From assembly GCA_016712505.1 (NCBI GenBank), contig JADJQY010000002.1:372001-436000 (forward strand): DNA of 64,000 bases, written 5' to 3'. The position numbers and the translations under genes are program-made. The DNA is from Candidatus Eiseniibacteriota bacterium. GTDB taxonomy: Bacteria > Eisenbacteria > RBG-16-71-46 > CAIMUX01. The notes beneath the pieces were generated by a model, which saw only the letters and a list, made by a program, of their open reading frames with translations, ran no database searches and was not told where the DNA came from. Shown piece by piece: positions 55,205 through 64,000 of the stretch; the first letter of the stretch is position 1; each line of letters starts with the position of its first letter.

Positions 55205-58200
55205 TCCGCCGCGGACTGACCGTGCTCCTCGCCCTCGGGCTCGGGCTCGGACTGACCCGATGCACCCGCGACGAGGTCACGGGCGACGGCGAGGGGACGA
55301 TCCGGCTCGCCTACCGCGCGAGCGGCGCGACCCCCGCCGACACGCTGCGGGTGCGGGTGCGCAGTGCCGCCGGGGCCGTGGTGGCCGGTCCGATCGCGAC
55401 CGGTCTTGGCTCCGGCTCCGGGCCGATCGAGCTGGAGATCCCGGTACCGGCCGGGGATGGGCTCGCGGTCGAGGCAGAGACCGAAGGGCCGGGGCCCGGG
55501 TCCGGCAGCGTGGCTGCTCGCGGGATGGTGGCGCGCGGTGCGACCGGTGGCATCTCGATTCGCGCCGGACGCCACACCTCCGCGGCGGTCCGGTTGCAAC
55601 CGGTGGTGCCGCGACTCGAAGGGGTGACCGCAAACCCCGGTGATCTCTCCTACGTCGTTCGCTGGAATCGGATCACGGGGGCCTCCGGATACCATCTCTG
55701 GTCTCGTGACGGGGGAGTGGAGGCGATCCGCTCGGTCACGGATAGCTTCGTCGTGGTCACGCTCACCGCCCAGGAGCGGCAGGCGCTTCTCGCGGGCACG
55801 TTCCCCGAGCGCAGCTACCGCGTGGCCAGTCGCTTCGGTACCGCAGCCTCGATCTACGGCGACTCATTGCGGGTCGAGCCGGATCGATTCGCCGACCTGC
55901 CGCGCGTCCTCACCGTCGCGCCGGCAAACGGCGCGACCGCGGTTCCCGACACCACAGCGCCCCGGGTGATCTTCGACCGCGCGATGGATTTCGAGCATGC
56001 CCTCTCCACCGCCCTCCGTCTGCGTAGGCAGTCGGATCAGATTCTGGCCCCGCATGCGCTCGAGCGGGTCTCGCCGTCGGAGGTGGTCCTCCGCCCGAGT
56101 GGCGTCCTCGACCGGGGCGCGGCCTACCGGATCGAGGTCGGTCCGGGAATCGCCGATCTCGAGGGACGCCCGCTCGATCAGGAGCCGCGGGTGGCCGGCC
56201 TGCAGGATTTCTCCAGCGCCTTCGCGGTCGAGGTCTACGATCCGCTGCGGGTGGTGAGCAGCGATCCGCTGGAGGGCGCCTCCGACCTGGGCCTCCGGCC
56301 GGTGCTCCGGATCCGACTCAACCGCGCGGCTCTGCCCCAGAGCGTCGGCTCAGGCATCGCGACCCTGACCGACTCGCTCGGCGGGCTGCTCCCACTCGGC
56401 TTCGAGCTGGAGGACGCGAACCTCTCCCTGGCCATCCGCCCGAGTCAGGATCTTCGGTTTCTCTGGCCTTACACCCTGACGGTCAACGGCGGCCTGCGCG
56501 ACGCCCAGCGGGGCGAGCCCCTCGATCAGGATGCCGCCACCCGGGCCAGCGATCCCTTCGTGCTCCACTTCCGGATCGAATCGCAGCCCGACGGCCCGAG
56601 CGTGATCGAGGTCACGCCGCGCGACCTGGCCGGCGCGGCCCCGGTCTTCGAAGCGATCCGGGTGCTCTTCTCCGTTCCGGTCGATGCCGCGACGGTGAAC
56701 GCCACCAGCTTCAACGTGCGGCGCCTGCCGCTCGGCGCGAACATCCCCGGCACCATCACCGCGAGCAGCGACCGCCGCGAGTTCACCTTCACCCCGAATC
56801 AACTCGAGCGCGACGTGCGCTATCAGATCGTGGTCGCGACCTCGGTGACCGACGACGAGGGAGATCGACTCGATCAGGATCGGAGCGCCACCGGCTTCCA
56901 GGAGTTCAGCTCGAGTTTTCGCGTGGAGCGGAATCCCCAGGTGGTCTCGGTCGATCCGCCGAACAACCGGATCCGGGTGCCGATCGGGTCGACCGTTCGC
57001 GTGCGCTTCTCGCTCCCGATCGTGCCCGAGTCGGTCAATGACACCACGCTGGTCCTGAGCAAGGCCGGCATCGCGATCGCGGCCACCCGGGAGGTCGCGC
57101 CCGACAGTCTGAGCGCGGTCGTGACCCCGATCGCCCCGCTCGATCACCTGCGAACCTACGACCTGCGCGCCGCGACCTCGATCGTGAGCCGTCGCGGCAG
57201 CCCGCTCGATTCCGATCTGATCGAGATCGGACACCAGGCGTTCGCCAGCCGCTTCACCACCGAGGCCGAGAGCCTGCCTCCCCGGGTGCTCACCGCGCTT
57301 CCGGCCGACGGTGACACCCTCGTCGGCCTGCGGCCGGAGATCGAGATCCACTTCACCAAGCCGGTCCGACCGGTCTCGATCAACGCGGACTTCGTGCTTC
57401 TGCGGCAGCTTCCCTCGGGCAGCCAGGTCGCGGCCACGCGGGTGGTGAGTGCCGACAGCCTGATGGCGTTCCTCACCCCGACCCAGGATCTCGAGCCCCG
57501 CACGCGCTACGAGCTCTACGTCACCAACTGGGTCGTCGATCGCTTCGATGTGCGGCTCGATCAGGATCCGGTCGCCCCGGGACGCCAGGAGTTCTTCTCC
57601 CGCTGGACCACCGATCAGGAGCGGACGCCCCCGCGCGTGGTGGCGATCTCACCGCTCGACGGGGAGGATGAGGCCGACCGCTTTGCCCCGATCGAGGTGC
57701 TCTTCTCCGAGCCGATGCAGATCGAGTCGCTCCAGGGCGGCGCCTTCCGCCTGCTCCGCGGCGGCGTGGCCGTGGCGGGAGAGGCGAGTCTGCTCGATGA
57801 GGGGCGCCGCCTCCGCTTCCGGCAGAATCTGCCGCTGGCCGCCGATCGGACCTATTCCATCGAGGTCGACACCACCGCGCTCGATCTCTCGAGCAACCTT
57901 CTCGACCAGGAGCCGGACAGCCTCGGACGCCAGGCGTTCCGGAGCCAGTTCACCACCGCGCCCGACCGTGAGGGACCGCGGGTCATCGCGAGTGTTCCGG
58001 TGGCCGATTCGAGTGGGGTGGCGGTGGACACCCGCCCGTTCCTGCGCTTCAACGAACCGCTCGATCCCGCCACGGTCTCGACCGCGGCCTTCGCGCTGAT
58101 CGATTCCCTCTTCAACCCGGTGGCTTTGAGCGGCCTCGAGTTCGATGGGAGTTCGTCGATCACCCTCACCGCGGCGGAATCGCTCCTGTTCAACGCGCCC

Positions 58201-59727
58201 TACCGGCTCCGCGCCCTTCCCGCCCTCACCGACAGCCTGGGCAACCCGCTCGACCAGGACTCGACCCTGGCCGGGAACCAGACCTTCGAGATCCGGTTCC
58301 GGACCCGCCAGGAGAACATCCCTCCACGCGTGGTGCGCTTCGCCACGACGGAAGATCCGCCGCGACTCGACACCGAATTCAGCTTCCGCCTGAGCGAGCC
58401 GTTGCTCGCCTCCTCGATCGTCGATAGCGTGGTCCGGGTGACCGCGGGAGACGCGCTGGTGCCGCTGCGCCTCGCGCTGGTCGAGCCCGACTCGCTGGTC
58501 GCGACCCCGGAAGACAGCCTTCGTTTCGATACGGTCTACGAGGTGCGGCTGGCCGGAGTGCGTGACCGACGCGGGAACGTGCTCGACCAGGATCGCGCCA
58601 CTACCGACCCTGACCCGTTCGTGACCACCGTCCGCACCGCGCCCGACACCGATCCGCCTGCCGTGCGCTGGGTGGTGCCGGCCGACAGCGCGGGACGGGT
58701 CGCTCCGACGGTGGAGGTCGAGGTGCGATTCACCGAGCCTCTCGACACCCTGACCGCCAACGCCTCGAACTTGAGACTTTCCCGCCAACCGGGCGACTTC
58801 CTGATCGAGGGGGCGGTGCGCTGGAGCGACGACCTCCGCTCGCTGTTCCATCGCCCCACCGCGCCGCTCGAAGAGGGCGCGAGCTACGAGGTGCGGGCCA
58901 CCAGCCTGATCACCGACCTGGCCGGCAATGGGGTTGACCAGGATGGCGGGACGCCGAAGAACGATGAGTTCGCCTCGACCTTCACCGTCGGCTATCACCC
59001 GGTGGTGGTCTTGCCGGCCGGACTCTGCGATCCGCCCGACTCGAGCCGCGTGACCATCGACGCCAGCGGCTCGAGCGATCCCGATCCGGAAGGCGCGCTC
59101 ACCCGCGTGATCTGGCACTGGGGGGACGGCGAGAGCGACACCCTCTCCGCGCCGTCGGGCCTGATCGCGACCCACATCTACGCCTGCCTCGACCGTGCGG
59201 CGGATGACGGTCTGGACAACGACGGAGACGGCGACACCGACGAGACCGGCCCGGACGGGTGCGACGAGTCGTACCACATCCTCCTCGAACTGGAGGATGT
59301 CGACGGCCTGCGTGCCATCGACTCGACCGGGGTGGCGTTCCGCGCCTGGACGCCGCGCTCGGTCTTCCCCCCGGCCGACTCCACCGGCGTCGATTCCTCG
59401 CTTGCCGCGATCCGGGTCGAGTTCCCCGAGGCGATCGATCTCGCCACGGCGGTCGACTCCACGGTCACCCTCTCGGTCGAAGGGGGGGATCCGCTGAGCG
59501 GCACTCTCAGCTTCGAGGCCGATGACACCATCCTGGTCTGGACCCCGGATCTGCCGCTCCGGGCCGGCACGGCCTATCTGCTCCGCATCGAGACCCTGGT
59601 CGCGGCGGTCGGGGGGCGTCGGCTCGACAGCGACCTCTGCGCGCCGGGGCGCCAGCCCTTGCTCTCGCGCTTCCAGACCGCTCCACCGCCGTCCAGACCT
59701 CAAGATAGGGGTCGAGCCGGCCGATAG
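55201..59727 (+). CDS. Giant Ig-repeat (Big_5-like) surface lipoprotein
   Basis: A 1508-residue protein. The N-terminus (RRGLTVLLALGLGLGLTRC) looks like a lipoprotein signal, although Arg before the Cys is unusual. Residues about 135-225 resemble a fibronectin type III module (NPGDLSYVVRWNRITGASGY). From residue 233 come about nine Big_5/SbsA-type Ig modules of 100-120 residues, each opening with a pattern such as PRVLTVAPANGATAVPDTT and closing with a variant of GNPLDQDxxxxGxQxFxxxF. A PKD-like module (about 1270-1370; IDASGSSDPDPEGA, IWHWGDGESDT) contains an acidic, calcium-binding-like DNDGDGDTDETG, and a last Big_5 module ends the protein. Such proteins act as adhesins or stalk-like surface scaffolds. 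It follows the barrel gene with an overlapping ATGA and precedes motA by 73 bases. Confidence 0.8.
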   Translation: MIRRGLTVLLALGLGLGLTRCTRDEVTGDGEGTIRLAYRASGATPADTLRVRVRSAAGAVVAGPIATGLGSGSGPIELEIPVPAGDGLAVEAETEGPGPGSGSVAARGMVARGATGGISIRAGRHTSAAVRLQPVVPRLEGVTANPGDLSYVVRWNRITGASGYHLWSRDGGVEAIRSVTDSFVVVTLTAQERQALLAGTFPERSYRVASRFGTAASIYGDSLRVEPDRFADLPRVLTVAPANGATAVPDTTAPRVIFDRAMDFEHALSTALRLRRQSDQILAPHALERVSPSEVVLRPSGVLDRGAAYRIEVGPGIADLEGRPLDQEPRVAGLQDFSSAFAVEVYDPLRVVSSDPLEGASDLGLRPVLRIRLNRAALPQSVGSGIATLTDSLGGLLPLGFELEDANLSLAIRPSQDLRFLWPYTLTVNGGLRDAQRGEPLDQDAATRASDPFVLHFRIESQPDGPSVIEVTPRDLAGAAPVFEAIRVLFSVPVDAATVNATSFNVRRLPLGANIPGTITASSDRREFTFTPNQLERDVRYQIVVATSVTDDEGDRLDQDRSATGFQEFSSSFRVERNPQVVSVDPPNNRIRVPIGSTVRVRFSLPIVPESVNDTTLVLSKAGIAIAATREVAPDSLSAVVTPIAPLDHLRTYDLRAATSIVSRRGSPLDSDLIEIGHQAFASRFTTEAESLPPRVLTALPADGDTLVGLRPEIEIHFTKPVRPVSINADFVLLRQLPSGSQVAATRVVSADSLMAFLTPTQDLEPRTRYELYVTNWVVDRFDVRLDQDPVAPGRQEFFSRWTTDQERTPPRVVAISPLDGEDEADRFAPIEVLFSEPMQIESLQGGAFRLLRGGVAVAGEASLLDEGRRLRFRQNLPLAADRTYSIEVDTTALDLSSNLLDQEPDSLGRQAFRSQFTTAPDREGPRVIASVPVADSSGVAVDTRPFLRFNEPLDPATVSTAAFALIDSLFNPVALSGLEFDGSSSITLTAAESLLFNAPYRLRALPALTDSLGNPLDQDSTLAGNQTFEIRFRTRQENIPPRVVRFATTEDPPRLDTEFSFRLSEPLLASSIVDSVVRVTAGDALVPLRLALVEPDSLVATPEDSLRFDTVYEVRLAGVRDRRGNVLDQDRATTDPDPFVTTVRTAPDTDPPAVRWVVPADSAGRVAPTVEVEVRFTEPLDTLTANASNLRLSRQPGDFLIEGAVRWSDDLRSLFHRPTAPLEEGASYEVRATSLITDLAGNGVDQDGGTPKNDEFASTFTVGYHPVVVLPAGLCDPPDSSRVTIDASGSSDPDPEGALTRVIWHWGDGESDTLSAPSGLIATHIYACLDRAADDGLDNDGDGDTDETGPDGCDESYHILLELEDVDGLRAIDSTGVAFRAWTPRSVFPPADSTGVDSSLAAIRVEFPEAIDLATAVDSTVTLSVEGGDPLSGTLSFEADDTILVWTPDLPLRAGTAYLLRIETLVAAVGGRRLDSDLCAPGRQPLLSRFQTAPPPSRPQDRGRAGR

Positions 59728-59800
59728 CCCTCCTGGTATCCGGAAACCGGACGCGGGCAATCCTTGCCTCCCGCGCGGCCCGGAGCCACGGGAGGGACCC

Positions 59801-60658
59801 TTGCGAATCGTCGGCATCCTGGTCGTGCTCGGCTCCGTCCTGGGAGGGTTCATCCTCTCGGGTGGAAACGTGCCCGTCCTCATCCAGCCCTATGAGTGTC
59901 TGGTCATCTTCGGCGCTTGTGCCGGCACCCTGCTGATCGGGTTGCTCCCGCACCAGCTCAAGGAGCTGCAGAAGAAGTCGCTGGGGGCGTTCGGCAAGAG
60001 CAAGTACTCACTCGCCGCGTCCAACGAGATGCTCCAGCTCCTCTTTCATCTCGCCATCGTGGTGAAGAAGGAAGGGGTCATCGCGCTCGAGAGTCACATT
60101 CGCGAACCGGAGCAGAGCGCGATCTTCTCCAAGTATCCCACCGTGCTGCACAATCATCACGCGCTCCACTTCATCACCGACGCTCTCCGCCTCCAGGTCG
60201 ACGGTGCGGTCGCCCCGGAGGAACTCGCGGTCATGCTCGAGCGGACGCTCGACACCCACCACGAGGAAGGGGCGGTGGTCCCCGGATCATTGCAGCGCGC
60301 GGGCGACGCCATGCCCGGCCTGGGAATCGTGGCCGCGGTGCTCGGAATCATCATCACCATGAGCCATCTCGACGGGCCGCCGGAGGAGATCGGTCACCAC
60401 GTGGCGGTGGCGCTGGTCGGCACGTTCGTCGGAATTCTGGTGTCGTACGGCTTCGTGCAGCCGATCGTGGCCGCGATGGAGCAGGAGAACCGCGACGAGG
60501 GGAACTACTTCGAGGCGATCCGGATCGGCCTCTGCGCCTTTGCCGAAGGGAAGGCGCCGGTGGTGGTGGTGGAGATGGCGCGCTCCGCCCTCTACTCGTA
60601 CAACCAGCCGACCCGCGAGGCGGTGGAAGAGGCCTGCAAGGCGCTCCGCGCGGCTTAA
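59801..60658 (+). CDS. motA: Flagellar-type motor stator protein MotA
   Basis: MotA and MotB form the proton (or sodium) channel that drives the flagellar rotor. The 285-residue protein has four helices (RIVGILVVLGSVLGGFILSG at the N-terminus), the cytoplasmic loop with KYPTVLHNHHALHFITDALR, and the conserved MPGLGIVAAVLGIIITMSH and VGTFVGILVSYGFVQPI helices with the essential prolines. TTG 59801 is the start: GGGAGGG lies five bases before it, and it gives the normal MotA length; the longer frame upstream overlaps the preceding gene. No other flagellar genes are in the window. Confidence 0.93.
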   Translation: MRIVGILVVLGSVLGGFILSGGNVPVLIQPYECLVIFGACAGTLLIGLLPHQLKELQKKSLGAFGKSKYSLAASNEMLQLLFHLAIVVKKEGVIALESHIREPEQSAIFSKYPTVLHNHHALHFITDALRLQVDGAVAPEELAVMLERTLDTHHEEGAVVPGSLQRAGDAMPGLGIVAAVLGIIITMSHLDGPPEEIGHHVAVALVGTFVGILVSYGFVQPIVAAMEQENRDEGNYFEAIRIGLCAFAEGKAPVVVVEMARSALYSYNQPTREAVEEACKALRAA

Positions 60659-60700
60659 CCGGCGCGCGCGCGGCGAAACGGACCCAGGAGAACGTTGGCG

Positions 60701-61687
60701 ATGGCGAAGAAGGGGCATGGCGGACATCACGGCGGTGCGTGGAAGGTGGCCTACGCGGACTTCGTGACCGCGATGATGGCGTTCTTCATGGTGCTCTGGC
60801 TGCTCTCGACCAGCGAGAGCACCAAGGCCGCGGTCGCCAGCTACTTCCGTCATCCCGCCCTCTTCAAGAATGGCGGCACCGGCTTCCTCGATCAGGAAGG
60901 GATGATGGAGATGGAGCAGAAGCTGATCGAGATCCAGACCCGGAAGTCGGGGGAGGGGGAGACTTCGCTCGACGTCGAGACCCTCGAGGTGGAGAAGAAC
61001 GTCCTCTCGCAGTCGGCTCAGCAGCTCGAGCAGATGATCAAGAGCTCACCCGAGCTGGCGGGATTCGAAGGGCAGATCAACATCAGCTTCACCGACGACG
61101 GGCTCAGGATCCAGATCGAGGACTCGAAGATCCAGTCGCTCTTCGACGTCGGATCGACCGAGCCGAACGACCAGTCACGCAAGTTGATGTCGGCGATCGG
61201 CGCGACCCTCGCCGCACTTCCGAACCCGATCGTGGTCGAGGGACACACCGACAGTCGCCCGTATCAGGGGCGCTCCGACGGCTACAGCAACTGGGAACTC
61301 TCGGGCCAGCGGGCCAATGCCGCGCGACGGATCCTCGAGGCGTCCGGGGTCGATCCGACGCGGATCCAGCGGGTGGTCGGGATGGCCGACCGGGAACTCC
61401 TGATGACCGACCAGCCGATGAGCGATCGCAATCGCCGGATCTCGATCCTGGTCCGTTACCAGGCCGCGGCCAATCTGGAACGCGCCGCTCACGCCGCCGG
61501 GACACCGGAGGCGGATGAAGCGCAGGTCCCGCATCCCGAGCAGATGGGGGCGCCGATCGAGTCCGGTCACGCGGCCGAGCCGGCTGCGCCCGATCCGCAC
61601 GGCGCCGCTGGCCACGGGGCGCCGTCCGAGCCCGAACCTCACGCCGCGCCCGCGCACGAAACCGCACCAGCCCACGGCGGCCATTGA
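60701..61687 (+). CDS. motB: Motor stator protein MotB with OmpA-like domain and His/Pro-rich tail
   Basis: A 328-residue protein with the single transmembrane helix and ion-binding Asp in AYADFVTAMMAFFMVLWLLS, a plug/linker region and a C-terminal OmpA-like peptidoglycan-binding domain (VVEGHTDSRPYQGRSDGYSN, LSGQRANAARRILEASGVDP, SDRNRRISILV). The first residues GHGGHHGGAWK are typical of MotB. After residue 265 comes an extra tail of about 60 residues rich in His, Pro, Ala and Glu (PHGAAGHGAPSEPEPHAAP), not part of the usual family. ATG 60701 has AGGAG nine bases upstream; an in-frame TTG six bases earlier is possible. Confidence 0.93.
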   Translation: MAKKGHGGHHGGAWKVAYADFVTAMMAFFMVLWLLSTSESTKAAVASYFRHPALFKNGGTGFLDQEGMMEMEQKLIEIQTRKSGEGETSLDVETLEVEKNVLSQSAQQLEQMIKSSPELAGFEGQINISFTDDGLRIQIEDSKIQSLFDVGSTEPNDQSRKLMSAIGATLAALPNPIVVEGHTDSRPYQGRSDGYSNWELSGQRANAARRILEASGVDPTRIQRVVGMADRELLMTDQPMSDRNRRISILVRYQAAANLERAAHAAGTPEADEAQVPHPEQMGAPIESGHAAEPAAPDPHGAAGHGAPSEPEPHAAPAHETAPAHGGH

Positions 61688-61749
61688 CCGTCCGCCCAGC
61701 AAGCGTCCGCCCCCTCGATCGTCCGGCCCTTCGATCGTCCAGGCAGAGA

Positions 61750-63069
61750 CTAGCGGCCGGGGAAGGGGACCACCGGGCTGGGATCCTGCTCGGCCCGCGG
61801 GGGAAAGAGCACCGCCTGCCCGGCGGGGAGCGCGCTCTCCGCTTCAAGGGGATCCAGCCAGAGCGGCTCCGCCTCGTCCATCAGGATCCGCACCATGAAG
61901 CGGGGCGTGTTCGACGGGCAGGGGAGTTCCAGCGAGCCGGGGCGCGTGCCGCCGGTGACCATCGCGGGGGTTGCCTTGTAGCCGGCCGCGCGCAGGAATG
62001 AGTAGAGGAGCAGGCACTTGTCCCGCGGGCAAGCGGCACCGGCGCGAAAGACCTCGCCCGCTTCCAGCGGGCGCAACCCCAGGAACTCGAACGAGAGGTC
62101 GAGGGTCTCGATCTCCTTCTGCACGTAGCGGGCGATCTTCTCCGCCCGCTCGCGCGGCGGGTCGTTCTTGCCGCTGAGCTTCGAAAGCTGGAGACCCATG
62201 CTGGCGTCCCGTTCGGCGGCCAGCCCTTCCCAGCGCCGCCCGTAGTAGTCGCTGAGGTACTTCCAGTCGGCCACGGTGGACCAGAGGACGAACGGGAAGG
62301 TGCTGTCGCCCGGCGCGGAGGTCGCGGGATAGCGCGAGAAGATCTCGTCCACCCAGCCCCCCGGGCGAGCCGGCAGATTTCCGCCGACCCAGGTCCACTG
62401 CTTGAACTCGCCTAGCGCCTTGCGCTGCCGGAGGAGTTCCTTGCCCACCGCCTCGAAACGGACCTCGAGGGCGTCGGGCACCTTGAGTGAGAGCTGTTGC
62501 TCGACCACCGGCTCGGGTGCGCCGAAGTCGATGCGTCCCCAGCGGACGTTCATCTCGCCGCCGATCACGTTGTTGACGTGCCGATAGCGGATCTCGATCA
62601 GATCCCCCGGCTCCACCTCGGGGAAGGTGACCGCGATGCCGCGCAGTGCCAGATAGGGACGAAAGTCGCGCACCCTCGGGTCGCCGGTGTCCTCGAGCGC
62701 CCCGGGCTGCAGATCGATGGGCGTGTCCGGATCCTTCCAGATCCGCAGTCGCTCCGGGCGCACTCCCTGGGTGGCGCTCCAGTAGGGAATCCGCCAGGGG
62801 GCGAAGGTGCGGCGGGCCCATTCTGGATCGAAGACCCGCGCCACCCGGTGCTCGATCACCACGGCGTTTCCCATTCCATCGACCTCGATCTCCCGATCGA
62901 TCCCCATCCAGACCGCCGGGGCGCCGGGGAACTGCTCCGGCGTGACCTCGTTGAGGGCCATGGCGCGCACCTCGACATCCTCGAACGCCCGAGCCGGGGC
63001 GGCGAGCGTCAACCCCAGCGCGACGAGGCTCGAAAGGATTGCGCCGGTGCGCGTGCACGGGTCCTGCAT
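61750..63069 (-). CDS. Secreted DUF3857/transglutaminase-like protein
   Basis: A 439-residue protein with a signal peptide (LSSLVALGLTLAAPARA). The N-terminal half corresponds to DUF3857 (VVIEHRVARVFDPEWARRTF, VEPGDLIEIRYRHVNNVIGG), a beta-sandwich that usually precedes a transglutaminase core. The core region holds RARVAR-like residues IARYVQKEIETLDLSFEF and FRAGAACPRDKCLLLYSFLR; the Cys in PRDKCLLL fits the catalytic position, followed by a Pro-Arg-Phe strand. Start ATG 63069 has AAGGAG nine bases upstream; an ATG 33 bases earlier has none. Protein cross-linking or proteolysis of the cell wall are both known in the superfamily; the reaction is not clear here. Confidence 0.75.
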   Translation of the reverse strand: MQDPCTRTGAILSSLVALGLTLAAPARAFEDVEVRAMALNEVTPEQFPGAPAVWMGIDREIEVDGMGNAVVIEHRVARVFDPEWARRTFAPWRIPYWSATQGVRPERLRIWKDPDTPIDLQPGALEDTGDPRVRDFRPYLALRGIAVTFPEVEPGDLIEIRYRHVNNVIGGEMNVRWGRIDFGAPEPVVEQQLSLKVPDALEVRFEAVGKELLRQRKALGEFKQWTWVGGNLPARPGGWVDEIFSRYPATSAPGDSTFPFVLWSTVADWKYLSDYYGRRWEGLAAERDASMGLQLSKLSGKNDPPRERAEKIARYVQKEIETLDLSFEFLGLRPLEAGEVFRAGAACPRDKCLLLYSFLRAAGYKATPAMVTGGTRPGSLELPCPSNTPRFMVRILMDEAEPLWLDPLEAESALPAGQAVLFPPRAEQDPSPVVPFPGR

Positions 63070-63098
63070 CGATCCGGTCTCCTTCTCTCTGTGTCGCT

Positions 63099-64000
63099 TC
63101 ATTCCACGGCGAGCGTCGCGTCGACGACCCGCACTTCTACCCGCCCCATCCACGGTAGGATCCCCTCGGCGAGCGCATTGACCGATCCCGCGGTCAGAGT
63201 ACTCGACCCGAGGCCCAGGTAGCGTCCGTCAACCGGGGCGCGATCAAAGGTCGGATCGAGGCCGACCCAGGCGCCGCCATCCCAGATCTCGGTCCAGAGG
63301 TGGTACCCCATTTCTCCCCCCAGCGCCACCAGACCCGCCTTCACCCGGCTCGGAATCCCGGAGGCGCGGGTGAGCGCGGCGAGCAGCACGGCGTGCTCGG
63401 TGCAGTCCCCCTCGGCCGCGTCGAGGGTCGCCCGCGCGGAGGCAAATCCGACGGCGAAATCCTTGGTCCGGACGTGCCGGGCGACGAACCGTGACAGCCT
63501 CCGTGCGCGGAGCCAATCCGGTCCGGCCCCCGCTTCCCGCTGCGCCACGCGAACGATCTCCGGATCATCCGACTGGATCAGCGGCGAGGAGCGGAGGGCG
63601 CTGGAGTCGGGCAGGGGCGAGAGCGGCTCCTCGCCGGGAGAGGCTAGTCGCGACTCGATGTAGAGCACCGACGCGTCACCCCCGGCACGTCGGGCTGGTG
63701 CCACCACGTTCAGCGTGTTCAGGGGATTGCCGTCGAGGCGCGAAACCGCGTAGCGGACCGTCTCATAGGTTCCGCGCAGGGCCAGGGCCGGGTGCAATGG
63801 CACCTTCATCTGAAGCAGGATGTCGGCCGTCGGGCCGGATTCGAGCGCCTCCTCACGGCTGCAGCGGTCGGCGACGAGTGGCAGCAGATCCTCGACCCGG
63901 CGCAAGACGGCGCCACCCTGGTCGCGCCACTCGGTGCTCCCCGATTCCGGGGCATCGGGGGAGGCCACGTGGAATCGGGACGCGACCCGAGGCTGTTCTC
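63099..64000 (-). CDS. Transglutaminase-like domain protein, 5' part beyond the window
   Basis: The frame is open to the right edge, so the N-terminus is missing. The visible 300 residues contain a complete transglutaminase-like (cysteine protease-like) triad: Cys in LDAAEGDCTEHAVLLAALTR, His in GYHLWTEIWDGGAW and Asp in VGLDPTFDRAP. The preceding region (PDWLRARRLSRFVARHVRTK) is the helix common to bacterial transglutaminase-like enzymes. The product ends in a short beta-strand-rich tail. It lies just upstream of, and in the same direction as, the DUF3857 gene (29 bases), and the two probably act on related envelope substrates. Confidence 0.75.
   Translation of the reverse strand, partial: EQPRVASRFHVASPDAPESGSTEWRDQGGAVLRRVEDLLPLVADRCSREEALESGPTADILLQMKVPLHPALALRGTYETVRYAVSRLDGNPLNTLNVVAPARRAGGDASVLYIESRLASPGEEPLSPLPDSSALRSSPLIQSDDPEIVRVAQREAGAGPDWLRARRLSRFVARHVRTKDFAVGFASARATLDAAEGDCTEHAVLLAALTRASGIPSRVKAGLVALGGEMGYHLWTEIWDGGAWVGLDPTFDRAPVDGRYLGLGSSTLTAGSVNALAEGILPWMGRVEVRVVDATLAVE

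Overview
The window is a GC-rich, gene-dense bacterial chromosome segment with about fifty genes and no recognisable tRNA, rRNA, insertion sequence, phage or CRISPR array. Secreted proteins with an FG-GAP/VCBS propeller, a gingipain-like (C25) domain and a C-terminal FlgD-like Ig domain resembling type IX sorting domains, together with an outer-membrane-type secretome, point to the FCB side of the bacterial tree. Candidatus Eisenbacteria or a neighbouring phylum is my best guess; this is inference from gene content, not from a marker phylogeny.

Layout. 1-5.2 kb: 3' part of smc, tatC, coaX. 5.2-7.4 kb: two tandem secreted DUF3298-like paralogs on the minus strand. 7.6-14.6 kb: an orphan groEL, then a tight cofactor run (folB, folK, a deoxynucleoside kinase, panB, panC), a GlmU-type nucleotidyltransferase fused to a HIT-like domain, a LytR_C protein and tatA. 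14.7-24.7 kb (minus): an envelope locus read from ppiD through a flippase, FemAB-like protein, DegT aminotransferase, methyltransferase and GT87-like glycosyltransferase to an M1-type peptidase. 24.9-28.5 kb: two CNNM/CorC proteins and a secreted beta-propeller. 28.6-32 kb (minus): a small membrane protein, a sulfatase-fold/TPR lipoprotein and a BrnT-type toxin-antitoxin pair. 32.4-39.7 kb: a giant C25-like surface protein and an FG-GAP protein, both with broken reading frames. 40-51.3 kb: dnaE, a PHP phosphoesterase and a nearly complete System I cytochrome c maturation cluster (ccmE, F, H, two CcmI-like genes, A, B, C, a CcmD-like gene). 51.3-61.7 kb: an envelope cluster (degenerate alpha/beta hydrolase, CsgG-like protein, beta-barrel protein, a 1508-residue Ig-repeat lipoprotein) leading into motA and motB. 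61.7-64 kb (minus): two transglutaminase-like secreted proteins.

How the genes work together. panB and panC make pantothenate and coaX phosphorylates it. tatC and tatA supply the twin-arginine translocase. The ccm genes load haem onto apocytochrome c; CcmE here carries the Cys-type haem ligand (CxxxY), yet a CcmH-like gene is also present. The 14.7-24.7 kb genes fit synthesis and export of a modified surface polysaccharide.

The most unusual items are (i) a GlmU-like uridylyltransferase whose acetyltransferase half is replaced by a HIT domain with a destroyed histidine triad, (ii) an 11-G tract inside the signal-peptide coding region of the giant C25-like protein, placed so that loss of one G restores the frame, and (iii) the Cys-type CcmE system. 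Single-base frame breaks occur in smc (two), panB, the C25-like gene (three) and the FG-GAP gene, mostly at short G or C runs. Because smc and panB are normally conserved, residual assembly error is a serious explanation for most of them.
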